Origin: Alphaproteobacteria bacterium
Lineage (GTDB): Bacteria; Pseudomonadota; Alphaproteobacteria; Micropepsales; Micropepsaceae
Assembly: GCA_019245415.1 (NCBI GenBank)
Contig: JAFARO010000001.1
Location: 1-64,000, forward strand
Length of the DNA stretch: 64,000 bases
Reading direction: 5' to 3'
The position numbers were made by a program, and so were the translations under genes. The notes below the pieces were generated by a model. That model saw only the letters and a list, made by a program, of their open reading frames with translations. It made no database searches and was not told the DNA's origin. Of this stretch, positions 9,516 through 18,062 are shown piece by piece. Every line of letters begins with the position of its first letter. The first letter of the stretch is position 1.

Positions 9516-10364
9516 ATGGCGAGAAGGGTTGGGCTCCCCATGGCACTCGCTGCGACCGTGTTTGCCGCCGGCGCGAGCGCGTCGCCCGGAGTGCTCGCGC
9601 GCGCTCCGGACGGTCGGCCGCTGACGCTCACCTTCTTCGATGAGTTCGACAGCTTCCGGCCGCTCGGCACGGCCGGGGGCATCTGGCGCACGACCTTCGG
9701 TCCCGGCGACGAAAAAGGCCTCGACCGCCGCACCTTGCCGAACAATGGCGAGCTCGAGCTGTACGTCGATCGACGGCTTGCGGATTCGCAAGGAGCGATC
9801 GGCCTCGATCCATTTCATGCCCATGGCGGCGTGCTCGAGATCTGGGCGACGCCGACGCCGCCGCAACTGCTCGCACGGCTCGACAGGCATCCCTACGTGT
9901 CCGGTGTCATCACCACGCAGCCGTCGTTCTCGCAGACCTACGGCTATTTCGAGATGCGCGCCAAACTGCCGTCGGGCAAGGGCCTGTGGCCGGCATTCTG
10001 GCTGCTTCCGGCCGACCAGAGCTGGCCGCCGGAAATCGACGTCATGGAATGCGTGAGCGACCCAACGACGGTGCATTCGACCGTGCACAGCAACCTCAGC
10101 ACCGCGCAGGACATCGTCGCGCAAACGGCGCCGGACCAGTTTCACGTCTATGCGGTCGCCTGGGATTCCAAGCACGTCGCCTTCTTCGTCGACAACCGCA
10201 AGAGCGGCGAAGTGGAAACACCGCCGGATCTCAACAAGCCGATGTACATGCTGGCCAATCTCGCGGTCGGCGGCACATGGCCGGGCGATCCGGATGCCGC
10301 CACGCCTTTCCCCGCGAAGATGACGATCGATTACATCCACGCCTACAGGTTCGGCCATGTCTGA
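9516..10364 (+). CDS. Secreted GH16 endo-beta-glycanase (ExoK-like)
   Basis: A 282-residue glycoside hydrolase family 16 protein with an N-terminal signal peptide (cleavage around residues 20-23). The catalytic signature EIDVME is at 173-178, with E173 as nucleophile, D175 assisting and E178 as acid/base. The upstream segment YGYFEMRAKLPSGKGLWPAFW is the family's typical lead-in. Laminarinase/lichenase/ExoK-type enzymes cut beta-1,3 or beta-1,4 links. It starts 2 bp after the kinase stop and overlaps the polymerase start, so it likely trims the polymer during export. Confidence 0.93.
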   Translation: MARRVGLPMALAATVFAAGASASPGVLARAPDGRPLTLTFFDEFDSFRPLGTAGGIWRTTFGPGDEKGLDRRTLPNNGELELYVDRRLADSQGAIGLDPFHAHGGVLEIWATPTPPQLLARLDRHPYVSGVITTQPSFSQTYGYFEMRAKLPSGKGLWPAFWLLPADQSWPPEIDVMECVSDPTTVHSTVHSNLSTAQDIVAQTAPDQFHVYAVAWDSKHVAFFVDNRKSGEVETPPDLNKPMYMLANLAVGGTWPGDPDAATPFPAKMTIDYIHAYRFGHV

Positions 10365-11706
10365 CGCGACCATACCCTGGCAGGGCCCTTCGCGCGTCCC
10401 GGCGCGGCCCAGGCGTTCGCGTCTGCGGCTCCCGAAGGCGTTCGAGACGCTATCGCCGGACGATCGCGCCTTCGCGCTGGCGCCCGTCGTTTCCTGGGAT
10501 GCCGTATTCAGCTTCGTGCTGTTTTCGTCGATGCTTTTCGTGCTCGAGCTCGGAAGCCTCGGCGCGGCGCTGTTCTGCGCCACGACGTTCGCCTGTTTCG
10601 CGGCGCGGGTGCGCGCCTTTCCCGCGACACTCAGGGAATACTGGTATCTGCTGCCCTTCCCGCTTTTCATCGTGCTGTCCTTCCTGTGGTCGAACGTGCC
10701 CATCGAGACGCTGAAGCACGGCGCCGAGTTCGCGATCACCATCCTGGCCGCGATTTTCATCGTCTCGTCGCGCAATCAAAAATCGATGCTGCTCGGCATC
10801 TTCGCGGCTTTCGTGCTCTACACCGCGGTCTCGCTCGCCATGGGCCACATGGTCGATGTCGGCGACAATGGCGCGCGCGCGCTGTCCGGCCTGAGCGACA
10901 GCAAGAACGAGGAAGCCGACATGGCCGCGACGGGCCTGGTGATCTCGATGTTCCTGTTCGCCGTGGGCGTCAGGCTCCGTATGCCGGCGATCGCGACAGC
11001 CGGCGGCGCCGCTGCCGCTCTGCAGCTCTATGTCACGGTGAGGGCGCTCTCGAGCGGCGCGATCGGCGGCGCGGCCGCGGCGCTGCTGGTGCTCGCCGGG
11101 CTGCTGGCGATGCGCAAGGCGGGACGCAACGGCAGGAACGGCATGCTCGTCGCGGCCTTGCTGACGGCGGCAATGTTGATGGCGCTCTTTTCGCTCACCT
11201 CGGTGTCGCCCTTGACCTGGGCAGCCAGCCTGTTCGGCAAGGACGCCACCTTGACCGGGCGGACCTATCTTTGGTTCCGCGCCCGGGATTTCGTTGCCGA
11301 GCATCCGTTGCTCGGCCAAGGCTATGGAGCCTTCTGGCAGCAGGGCAATCTCGATGCCGAAGGCCTGTGGCAGTTCGGCCGTATCACCACGCGGCAGGGC
11401 TTCAATTTCCACAACACCCTCTACGATGTCCTGGTGAGTTTGGGCTGGATCGGGGTGACGGTGCTGGCGTTCACCTTCGCCGCGGGAATGCTCCGGCTGG
11501 TGACCAACTACATCCGCAATGCCAGCCTGATGACCTGCTTCTGGCTGGCGATGGGAACGTATCTTTTCGTCCGCATGCCCACCGAATGCGTCGGCTTCAA
11601 CGAGTTCTATTTCTCTACGGTGCTGCTGTTCGCGCTGCTGGGCGCCCAGACGGTCAGGCCGGCGCCGGGCTCTGAGGCAGACGCGTCTGTTCGACCAGCC
11701 GCTTGA
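10357..11706 (+). CDS. Exopolysaccharide polymerase / O-antigen ligase family protein (ExoQ/Wzy-like)
   Basis: A 449-residue polytopic membrane protein with about ten hydrophobic segments. The long periplasmic loop contains the features of the O-antigen ligase/polymerase family (LTGRTYLWFRARDFVAEHPL, GQGYGAFW and a downstream FHNTLYDVLVSLGWIG). It would join lipid-linked repeat units on the periplasmic side. It overlaps the GH16 gene by 8 bp, and its last 53 bp run antisense over the end of the converging glycosyltransferase at 11654. Wzy and ligase members are hard to tell apart by sequence; neighbours favour Wzy. Confidence 0.88.
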   Translation: MSDATIPWQGPSRVPARPRRSRLRLPKAFETLSPDDRAFALAPVVSWDAVFSFVLFSSMLFVLELGSLGAALFCATTFACFAARVRAFPATLREYWYLLPFPLFIVLSFLWSNVPIETLKHGAEFAITILAAIFIVSSRNQKSMLLGIFAAFVLYTAVSLAMGHMVDVGDNGARALSGLSDSKNEEADMAATGLVISMFLFAVGVRLRMPAIATAGGAAAALQLYVTVRALSSGAIGGAAAALLVLAGLLAMRKAGRNGRNGMLVAALLTAAMLMALFSLTSVSPLTWAASLFGKDATLTGRTYLWFRARDFVAEHPLLGQGYGAFWQQGNLDAEGLWQFGRITTRQGFNFHNTLYDVLVSLGWIGVTVLAFTFAAGMLRLVTNYIRNASLMTCFWLAMGTYLFVRMPTECVGFNEFYFSTVLLFALLGAQTVRPAPGSEADASVRPAA

Positions 11707-12622
11707 GCCTCACTCGGACGGGCCGCGTCAGCAGCGGCCAGATCCTCGGCGCGCTGAGACAGATCAGTGCCGCGTCGCCGTAGCTGCCCGCCTTGATCAT
11801 GTCCACCGCGCGCTCATAGAGCAGGATCGTGCGCAAGGACGCCGTGCGCCGCGACAGCGCGCGCCGCTCCTCCGGCACCAGCGGACGCACCTCGCAGGCG
11901 AAGCGCATGTCGGCGGCGATCAGGGCTTCGATGTCGCTGACCTGCATCCGCCACGAGGTCGAATGCGGATGGCGGCGATAGAAATAGTTGGCGCTGGGCT
12001 CGATCCGCATCCGCGCGCCGGCAGCGAGCAGCCGCGCGATTAGATCGTAATCCTCGCCGATGCGCAGCCGCTCGTCATAGCGGATGCCGGTGCGCCTGAG
12101 CAGGTTGGCCGATATCAGCGGCTTCAGATAGCCGAGATCGGGCACCCGGGAATACAGACGATTGCCGTCGATGTAGCCGGCCAAGTCGATCCAGCGCGGC
12201 TTCCCCGCGAAGGAGGCCGGCAGATAGATCGCGGCTGCACAACCTTCCTCGGAGAACATCAGCATGTTGTCTGCGACGATCTCGGCCTTGTCCTGCTCGG
12301 CGCGGTCGATCAAGGTCCGAAGGCGGTCGCGCTTCATCAGATCGTCGCTGTCGAGCACTGCTACCCACCGGCCCTGCGTTTCCGCCAGCGCGCGATTTCG
12401 CGCCGCCGCGGGACCGCGGTTGAAGGGCTGGCGCAGAATGCGGATGCGGCTGTCGCCCTCGGCGGCGGCAAAGGCTTCCGCGATGCTGCGATCGTCCGAG
12501 GCATCGTCGACGAACAGAAGCTCCCAAGACGGCAGGCTCTGCGCACGCAGGGACTCGATCGCCGCGGCGAGATAGCGCTCGCCATTGTAGTTCGCCATGA
12601 CGACGGAAACTTCCGGCCTCAT
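11654..12622 (-). CDS. Family 2 glycosyltransferase
   Basis: A 322-residue GT-A enzyme beginning SVVMANYNGERYLAAAIES with the LLFVDDASDD and VAVLDSDDLMKRDRL motifs expected for nucleotide-sugar and metal binding. The start is the ATG sharing ATGA with the upstream ExoA-like gene, giving tight coupling; the longer open frame has no family match before it. The C-terminal 120 residues are mostly helical and basic, probably membrane associated. Together with the next gene upstream it adds sugars to the exopolysaccharide unit. Confidence 0.88.
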   Translation of the reverse strand: MRPEVSVVMANYNGERYLAAAIESLRAQSLPSWELLFVDDASDDRSIAEAFAAAEGDSRIRILRQPFNRGPAAARNRALAETQGRWVAVLDSDDLMKRDRLRTLIDRAEQDKAEIVADNMLMFSEEGCAAAIYLPASFAGKPRWIDLAGYIDGNRLYSRVPDLGYLKPLISANLLRRTGIRYDERLRIGEDYDLIARLLAAGARMRIEPSANYFYRRHPHSTSWRMQVSDIEALIAADMRFACEVRPLVPEERRALSRRTASLRTILLYERAVDMIKAGSYGDAALICLSAPRIWPLLTRPVRVRLKRLVEQTRLPQSPAPA

Positions 12623-13650
12623 GACGCACCCAATCCCGCTGCCGGCCGGCCGAACGGCGGCCATCCCCTTGCCGCGGCGGCGATCGCCGCCTGCCAGAAG
12701 CCCACGGACCAGCCCAGATGCATGATTGCAGCCGCGATGCCGGCGCCACAGGCGCAGACCGAGCGCGCACGCAGTCCCAGAAGCGCTCCATAGACCAGGC
12801 AGACGGCCATCCAGGCGAGCGCCGGAACGGCTGCCAAGGGCATCCAGGGCGACAACGCGGCCAGCAGCACCGCCGGGGCGACCGCGGCCGGCAGCATCTG
12901 CCGGAGCTTGGGATGCAGCCGGTGACGCAGGATGGTCGTCATCCGCCCGCGGCCGTAATTGCGGTATTGCGTGTAGAGAGCGCCGGCGCCGGCGCGCGGG
13001 AAGTATGTCATGTCGACCGCGCGCGTCAGCCAGATCTTTCCACCGCTGTGCGCCAGGCGACAGTCGAACTCCGCGTCCTCGTTGTGGCTCTGGCTTTCGT
13101 CGTAGCCGCCGAGGGAAAGGAACTTGTCCATGTCGAACAACGCATGGTGACCGTGATCGACGAAACCCTCCTCGCTGCCGTTGCGATGTGGCGAACCGCC
13201 GGCACCGAGCACGCTGTTCTGGGCGGCCGCCGCCGCGGCCTGGAAGCAGCCCGTCCCTCGCGCCTTCATCGCGACCACGACGGAGTCCGGACGACGGCGG
13301 TCCGCCTCGGCGATCAGTCCGGAGACGTAGCCGGCAGGATATGATGCATGGGCGTCGATGCGGATCAGCCAGCGGATCCCGCGGCCATAAAGCTTGGCCG
13401 CGAGATTGACTCCCGCGCTCTGGATGCGGCGTGGATTGTGAAGGAGTTTAACATTTGCGAATCGAACCGCGAAATCGGCCACGATCGGCAGGGTTTCGTC
13501 CACGCTGCCGCCGTCGGCGACCACAATGCACAATCGATCGCGCAACCGGTCGCTTAAAACGCTCTCGATCACCGCGGCGATATGGCGTTCCTCGTTCAGA
13601 CAAGGTATAACCACCAGCCCGACGACGTGCGCTGGTAAACCGGTTTCCAA
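12619..13650 (-). CDS. exoA: Family 2 glycosyltransferase, ExoA-like
   Basis: A 343-residue membrane-anchored GT2 protein resembling succinoglycan transferase ExoA. It has VIPCLNEERHIAAVIESVL near the N-terminus, VVADGGSVDET, the DxD-type LIRIDAHASYPAGYV, and SQSHNEDAEFDCRLA for the catalytic acidic residue. Two or more hydrophobic segments from about residue 245 onward (AVAPAVLLAALSPWMPLAAV and following) form a C-terminal membrane domain. It probably adds an early sugar to the priming product. First gene of a two-gene minus-strand operon. Confidence 0.88.
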   Translation of the reverse strand: METGLPAHVVGLVVIPCLNEERHIAAVIESVLSDRLRDRLCIVVADGGSVDETLPIVADFAVRFANVKLLHNPRRIQSAGVNLAAKLYGRGIRWLIRIDAHASYPAGYVSGLIAEADRRRPDSVVVAMKARGTGCFQAAAAAAQNSVLGAGGSPHRNGSEEGFVDHGHHALFDMDKFLSLGGYDESQSHNEDAEFDCRLAHSGGKIWLTRAVDMTYFPRAGAGALYTQYRNYGRGRMTTILRHRLHPKLRQMLPAAVAPAVLLAALSPWMPLAAVPALAWMAVCLVYGALLGLRARSVCACGAGIAAAIMHLGWSVGFWQAAIAAAARGWPPFGRPAAGLGAS

Positions 13651-13791
13651 TGCGGTGTCCCCCCAAGCAAGTGACGCAGCTCCAATTCAAAATGCGCCAG
13701 CATGGCGGGAAGTTCCGTCCCGGTCCGCAGCCTGCCGCGACCGTTGAGAAAAGCCGATGCAATCCCCATATTCTGTTCTTGGAGACGGTTC

Positions 13792-13974
13792 ATGTCGGAT
13801 GAAGTTCTCAGGAACAAGGTAGACACGCGCGCGGCGCACAGCCTGCTCGAAATTGCGAGCAGCGAGCCGGCCTTCGTGGAGAAGTGGCCGCTGGCCTGGC
13901 GCATGCTCTTCATTTTCGGCGGCGCGTTGGTTCTGTGGGCGGGTGTCTTCTGGCTGTTCCGCTGGATCGCGTAG
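13792..13974 (+). CDS. Small single-pass membrane protein
   Basis: A 60-residue protein of unknown function. About 35 polar residues (DEVLRNKVDTRAAHSLLEI) are followed by one strong membrane segment (MLFIFGGALVLWAGVFWLF) and a short RWIA tail, suggesting an inner-membrane protein with its N-terminus in the cytosol. A GGAGACGG ribosome site sits just before ATG 13792; an in-frame start at 13702 would add a basic segment with no support. It lies 69 bp upstream of the flippase gene and may be cotranscribed with it. Confidence 0.6.
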   Translation: MSDEVLRNKVDTRAAHSLLEIASSEPAFVEKWPLAWRMLFIFGGALVLWAGVFWLFRWIA

Positions 13975-14043
13975 CGGGACGGAACTTCTACCCTCATCAT
14001 TCGTTAGGCCACCGGAGTTCGCTTCGCGATCGCTGGGAACACA

Positions 14044-15615
14044 ATGAGCGCGCCCACGCAGTACGTCTGCGCCGGAGCCGGGCCGGCGAAGGACGCCGTT
14101 CGCGAACCTTTGCGCCGACATGTGTTTTTCGGCACGGCGCTGCTCAGCACCGCCAGCATCACCAAGCTCGCCCTGCAATGCACGCTGATTCCTGTGCTGG
14201 CCCGCCTTCTGGGCCCGCAGATTTTCGGCCTGATGAGCGTCGCGATGTCGTTCGTACTGCTTGCCAACATGCTGTCCGACGGCGGCATGGGCGCCGCGCT
14301 CATCCGCGAGCACAAATGCGACCACGAGCTCGAATCGACGGTGTATTGGCTCTCGGTGCTGATCGGTCTGGCATTGGCCTCCGTGGTGTGCCTCATCGCC
14401 TGGCCGGTGGCCGTCGTCTACCACCAGCCCCTGCTGCTCTCGGTCATGCTCGCGCTCTCGCCGATCCTGATCGTCAGTTCGAGTCTGTGCGTGCCCAATG
14501 CGCGCATCATCCGTTCCCAGCGTTTCGACATCTTCGCGATCGGCGACGTGTGCTGCGCGGTGGTCAGCGCCGCGGTCGGCCTGTTGCTGGCGTTCGCGGG
14601 CTACGGCATTTGGAGCCTGGTGTGGCAACAGCTTTCCTTCTGGGCCACCAAGGCGATCTGGATTTCGCGCTCCGCAGGATTCAAGCCGGCGCGCATTCTC
14701 CGTCTCAAATCGGCGCGTCCCCTGCTGCGCTTCAGCGCCAACACGCTCGCCTCCAACATCGCCGACTTCGTGAGCAAGAACTTTCCGATCCTGATCGTCG
14801 GCGGCACGCTGGGCGTCGCCTCGGTCGCGCGCTATGCCATGGCGTATCAGCTGACGCGGGTGGCGGAGACCGTGGTGTCCGACCCGGTGAACCTGGCGAC
14901 GTTCTCCGCTGTCGCGAACGCCCGCCGCCGCCGCGAAGCGACCGAGTTCGTGATAACGGCGCTGAAGATCCTGCTTCTGGTTCTTCTGCCGCTGTTCTGC
15001 GGACTGGCGCTCACAGCCGACCTTCTCGCGCCCATCGTGCTCGGCCAGCGTTGGATCGGCACCGGCCCGGCGCTGGCGGTGCTGGCGCCCGGCGCATTGT
15101 TCTTTTGCCTCTATCGTTTCGCGACGGGCGTGCTTCTGGGCAAGGGACTGTCGGGACGCGCCTTCAAGCTCACCCTGCTGACAGGAGCCGCGACCACCTT
15201 GGGAACGTTGTTGGGGGTTCATGCCGGCGTCACCGGCGCCGTCGCGGGACTGAGCATCGGGGCGGCGAGCGTGGCGCCGCTGTATCTGTGGTCCCTGGCG
15301 CGGCCGTTGAATGTGCCGGTGGGCGCATTGGTGGCCGCCGGCCGCACAAGTGTGATGGCAACTGCCGTGATGGCCGCCGCGATGCTGCTCCTGCGCTGGC
15401 AGGTGCATGACGCGGTGGCGCCCTACATACAGCTCATCCTGGCGATCGGCACAGGAGCCGCCAGCTTCATCGCTGCGGCGATGCTGCTCGGGGGCCGCGA
15501 GATCCGGGCCGCGCTTCGGATGCTGCGCAATCGCTCGCACACGGAAAACGTTCGCCAGCCTTCCGCCTGGCCGTTCCTGCCGACACCCATGGATGAAGCA
15601 GAACCCGCCGTCTGA
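14044..15615 (+). CDS. Wzx-type polysaccharide flippase (MOP superfamily)
   Basis: A 523-residue polytopic protein with 12-14 hydrophobic segments that would move undecaprenyl-PP-linked repeat units across the inner membrane. Helix 1 follows the family pattern (LLSTASITKLALQCTLIPVLARLLGP split over two stretches, then FGLMSVAMSFVLLANMLSDG), with GGMGAALIRE in the first cytoplasmic loop as in the MviN/RfbX and ExoT-like group. The last 30 residues are polar. Convergent with the transferase pair downstream, with only 1 bp between the two stops. Confidence 0.92.
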   Translation: MSAPTQYVCAGAGPAKDAVREPLRRHVFFGTALLSTASITKLALQCTLIPVLARLLGPQIFGLMSVAMSFVLLANMLSDGGMGAALIREHKCDHELESTVYWLSVLIGLALASVVCLIAWPVAVVYHQPLLLSVMLALSPILIVSSSLCVPNARIIRSQRFDIFAIGDVCCAVVSAAVGLLLAFAGYGIWSLVWQQLSFWATKAIWISRSAGFKPARILRLKSARPLLRFSANTLASNIADFVSKNFPILIVGGTLGVASVARYAMAYQLTRVAETVVSDPVNLATFSAVANARRRREATEFVITALKILLLVLLPLFCGLALTADLLAPIVLGQRWIGTGPALAVLAPGALFFCLYRFATGVLLGKGLSGRAFKLTLLTGAATTLGTLLGVHAGVTGAVAGLSIGAASVAPLYLWSLARPLNVPVGALVAAGRTSVMATAVMAAAMLLLRWQVHDAVAPYIQLILAIGTGAASFIAAAMLLGGREIRAALRMLRNRSHTENVRQPSAWPFLPTPMDEAEPAV

Positions 15616-15616
15616 C

Positions 15617-16783
15617 CTAAACCGCCGGACGAAGCGAGATCGCGTCGTCCGCCCGGCCGGGCTTGCGCAAAGCCGCCTTCAAGACCGCGAGCAGGGACGG
15701 CGGCAAACGGGTGCGCAGCGCTTCGCGAAGTTGCAGCGCCACAACATAGGCATGCCCCTTCGCCGTGGCCGGATGGAGCGCGCTTGTCAGCTTCACGTCG
15801 GCCTGACGCCAATGACGCTTGTAGCTCTCGTCGCCGATGCCGAGATCGAAGAACTCCAAACCCGTCTGCTCCGCCCAGCGCACCAATTCTTCCAGCAACA
15901 GCCGTCCCGGTGAATATTTGCGCCATTCGGCCGCGTAGGCGCACATCATGTAATAAAAGGTGCGCCCCGCGATGAGGCACCAGGCGGTTGCGATCACCTC
16001 GTCGCCCACCGTCAGATAGGAGAGCTGCGAGCCACGGCTCGCCAGTTCGCAGCCCAGGCGGCGGTAATATTCGCGCTGTCCCGGGACGTCGAAACCGGGA
16101 TTGCCCAAGGTCTCCTGATAGCGCCGACTCTTCTGGGCGACGAAGACCTCGAACACCCGCGCGATGTCGTGCGGCTCGCTGGCGATGCAGAAGCGCAGCT
16201 CGCCCAGGCTGGCGAGGCGCCGGCGCTGGCGATTGCTGTCGCTGACATCGCGTTTCTTCTCGAGCTTGGCCTCGCCCAGCGCGATCACATGACCGCCCGA
16301 AGACCAGCTCTGCCGTCCCAGCAGCCAGAAGGGATTGGCGTGCGAAGCGGCGCGTTCGGGAATCTTTTCGAGGCAGGCCACGTCGTGCGGCGGTGCTGCA
16401 CGGCGGATCGATTTCCACAACGCCTTCATCGACGCATGATCGATGCCGGCGGCCGGCGGAAAAACGATCGGCGCGTTGTAGTCGCAGACCCCGGCATCCA
16501 GAAACGTCAGCACGCGCACGTTGCCGCGAGGGGCGACGCCCAGCGGAACCAGCATGGCGGTGCGATCATGACGGCGGACTTCGACAAAAAACGGCGTCGC
16601 GGCGCTTTCTTGTCCGATGGTGTCGAGCCAGATCTGCAGGTGGTCGCGGCATTGAAAAGGGTACGCGCCGACATCTCCGCACACCTCCGCCATCGCAGGC
16701 CATGTGTCCGCGAATGGCGCAAGGGTTTGCGCGCAGCGGATCGTATAGCCGCCGCAAGTCAGCTCACGAACCGTCCCGCTCAT
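15617..16783 (-). CDS. GNAT/FemAB-like acyltransferase (BcsL/CelD type)
   Basis: A 388-residue protein whose C-terminal half matches the CelD/BcsL branch of the GNAT superfamily: VFEVFVAQKSRRYQE, YYRRLGCELASRGSQLSYL, then AYAAEWRKYSPGRLLLEELV and FFDLGIGDESYKRHW. Such proteins accompany many exopolysaccharide loci and are thought to transfer acyl groups. The start at 16783 shares ATGA with the gene upstream; the frame is open much further but overlaps that gene. It may put a non-sugar group on the polymer. The acyl donor is unknown; the ACP/ligase genes next door are candidates. Confidence 0.82.
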   Translation of the reverse strand: MSGTVRELTCGGYTIRCAQTLAPFADTWPAMAEVCGDVGAYPFQCRDHLQIWLDTIGQESAATPFFVEVRRHDRTAMLVPLGVAPRGNVRVLTFLDAGVCDYNAPIVFPPAAGIDHASMKALWKSIRRAAPPHDVACLEKIPERAASHANPFWLLGRQSWSSGGHVIALGEAKLEKKRDVSDSNRQRRRLASLGELRFCIASEPHDIARVFEVFVAQKSRRYQETLGNPGFDVPGQREYYRRLGCELASRGSQLSYLTVGDEVIATAWCLIAGRTFYYMMCAYAAEWRKYSPGRLLLEELVRWAEQTGLEFFDLGIGDESYKRHWRQADVKLTSALHPATAKGHAYVVALQLREALRTRLPPSLLAVLKAALRKPGRADDAISLRPAV

Positions 16784-17658
16784 ACGTGGAACATGGCGCA
16801 TTCGGAATACGCCAGGTCTCCCTGTCTCGGGGGTGTCGGTCCCAGGTAGAAGGTGGGCTGCCCGGAGAGATGTATCCCGGGGACGCCGGCGATCGGCCCA
16901 TTCGCATGCACAATGACGGCGGGAATGCCGCGCATGGCGAGGTGGCGGCCGAGCGCGCCCGCGCAAACGGTAAAACTTTCCATGCTGCGGCAATAGACAA
17001 GCAGCGCCACCGGTACGCGGTGCAGCAACCGGCGCGAAAAGACGAAAGGATGGTGCTGGTCCCGTTGATGGCAGATGAGGCTGATGCAGCCGTATTCCGC
17101 ATGCTGCCACAAAAGCCGCCATTCTGCCGCCGGCACATCCTTCGACACCGAATCCGTGGATTTCACGTCGATCACCTGCATGCCCCTTGGCCGCCTCTTG
17201 AGCGCAGGGAAGGCAACCGTCTTGCCGGCAAAAAGCTCCCGGTAGCCCTGGGCCTTCAGGATGGGCCAAGTTGCCGGGGCGGGGGTCAGATTGAGATAGG
17301 TGACGTTCTTGTGCCTGAGGGCGCACGACACGAGCATGGTCGCAAAAACACGGTACTCGGGCTCGACGTACCAGCTCGAGACATTGCAGCGCGTGACCGG
17401 CCGGCCGTCCTCTTCCATCGCGGTGTAGATCGTCAGAAGCACGCCCACGGGGCGTTGCGCATGCTCGAGCATGTAGCCATAGCGGGGCATGCCCGGTGGC
17501 GTATCGTGGGCTCCGATATGGGCGAGCGCGGTCAGCCAAAAGTCCCGCTCGCAGGCGAAACCGCGGGCGAGCAAATCCGCCACGGCCGCCGCATCCCGCG
17601 CGCCGATCTCCCTGCACAGAACGCGCGGACGCGCCTCTACGACCGTCAAGGCGGTCAT
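16780..17658 (-). CDS. GNAT-like N-acyltransferase, function unknown
   Basis: A 292-residue protein from ATG 17658, preceded by a GGGGAAGAA ribosome site; an upstream in-frame TTG/ATG extension is less likely. The N-terminal 150 residues look like a GNAT domain (VGVLLTIYTAMEEDG, VSSWYVEPEYRVFATMLV, YLNLTPAPATWPILKAQGYR), a pattern in which wild-type folds bind acyl-CoA or acyl-ACP. The C-terminal half ends GDLAYSECAMFHV and is not recognised. Coupled to the FemAB-like gene by an ATGA overlap and divergent from the acyl carrier protein gene 158 bp away, so the two may share a control region. Confidence 0.68.
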   Translation of the reverse strand: MTALTVVEARPRVLCREIGARDAAAVADLLARGFACERDFWLTALAHIGAHDTPPGMPRYGYMLEHAQRPVGVLLTIYTAMEEDGRPVTRCNVSSWYVEPEYRVFATMLVSCALRHKNVTYLNLTPAPATWPILKAQGYRELFAGKTVAFPALKRRPRGMQVIDVKSTDSVSKDVPAAEWRLLWQHAEYGCISLICHQRDQHHPFVFSRRLLHRVPVALLVYCRSMESFTVCAGALGRHLAMRGIPAVIVHANGPIAGVPGIHLSGQPTFYLGPTPPRQGDLAYSECAMFHV

Positions 17659-17816
17659 TTCTTCCCCAAAGCTGGCCTGCCCCCAGTTAAACGACAAGAC
17701 AGGTTTGGCGTTCCAGGGAAACGCGGGCACGCCTTGTCGCGCCTTGTCGCGGACGGGCGGCTGCATCAATCCGGGCCTTGGGACGTTTGACAGAAAGTTC
17801 CCCATTCGAGGTCACA

Positions 17817-18062
17817 GTGTCTCTCCGGGCATCCGTCGTGGCGCAGTTTGCCGAGGTCGCCGAGCAGCAGGGCCGCACGCTCAAGCGTTCGGACGACGAT
17901 GCACCGCTGACCGAAACGGGGCTGGACTCGCTCTGTTTCGCCATCATTGTCGCCAGGCTCGAAGATCAGCTCGGCGTCGACCCGTTCAGCCAGTCCGAGG
18001 ATCCCCAATTCCCGCTCACCGTTGGCGAATTCGTCGCCGCCTACGAGCGAGCACGCTCATGA
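17817..18062 (+). CDS. Acyl carrier protein
   Basis: A small acidic carrier domain. From GTG 17817 it is 81 residues with the phosphopantetheine site at S38 in ETGLDSLCFAI. The second helix and the loop after it fit PP-binding proteins. An alternative TTG start at 17778 would add 13 residues. It is the first gene of a six-gene plus-strand run and overlaps the ligase start (ATGA), implying that the ligase loads it. It is distinct from a fatty-acid-synthesis AcpP, whose usual neighbours are fabD/fabG/fabF, none of which is here. Confidence 0.85.
   Translation: MSLRASVVAQFAEVAEQQGRTLKRSDDDAPLTETGLDSLCFAIIVARLEDQLGVDPFSQSEDPQFPLTVGEFVAAYERARS

Noticed and set aside
13687..15540. 617-residue minus-strand frame opposite the flippase
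   Set aside because: Extremely rich in Arg, His and Gln, typical antisense of a hydrophobic gene.
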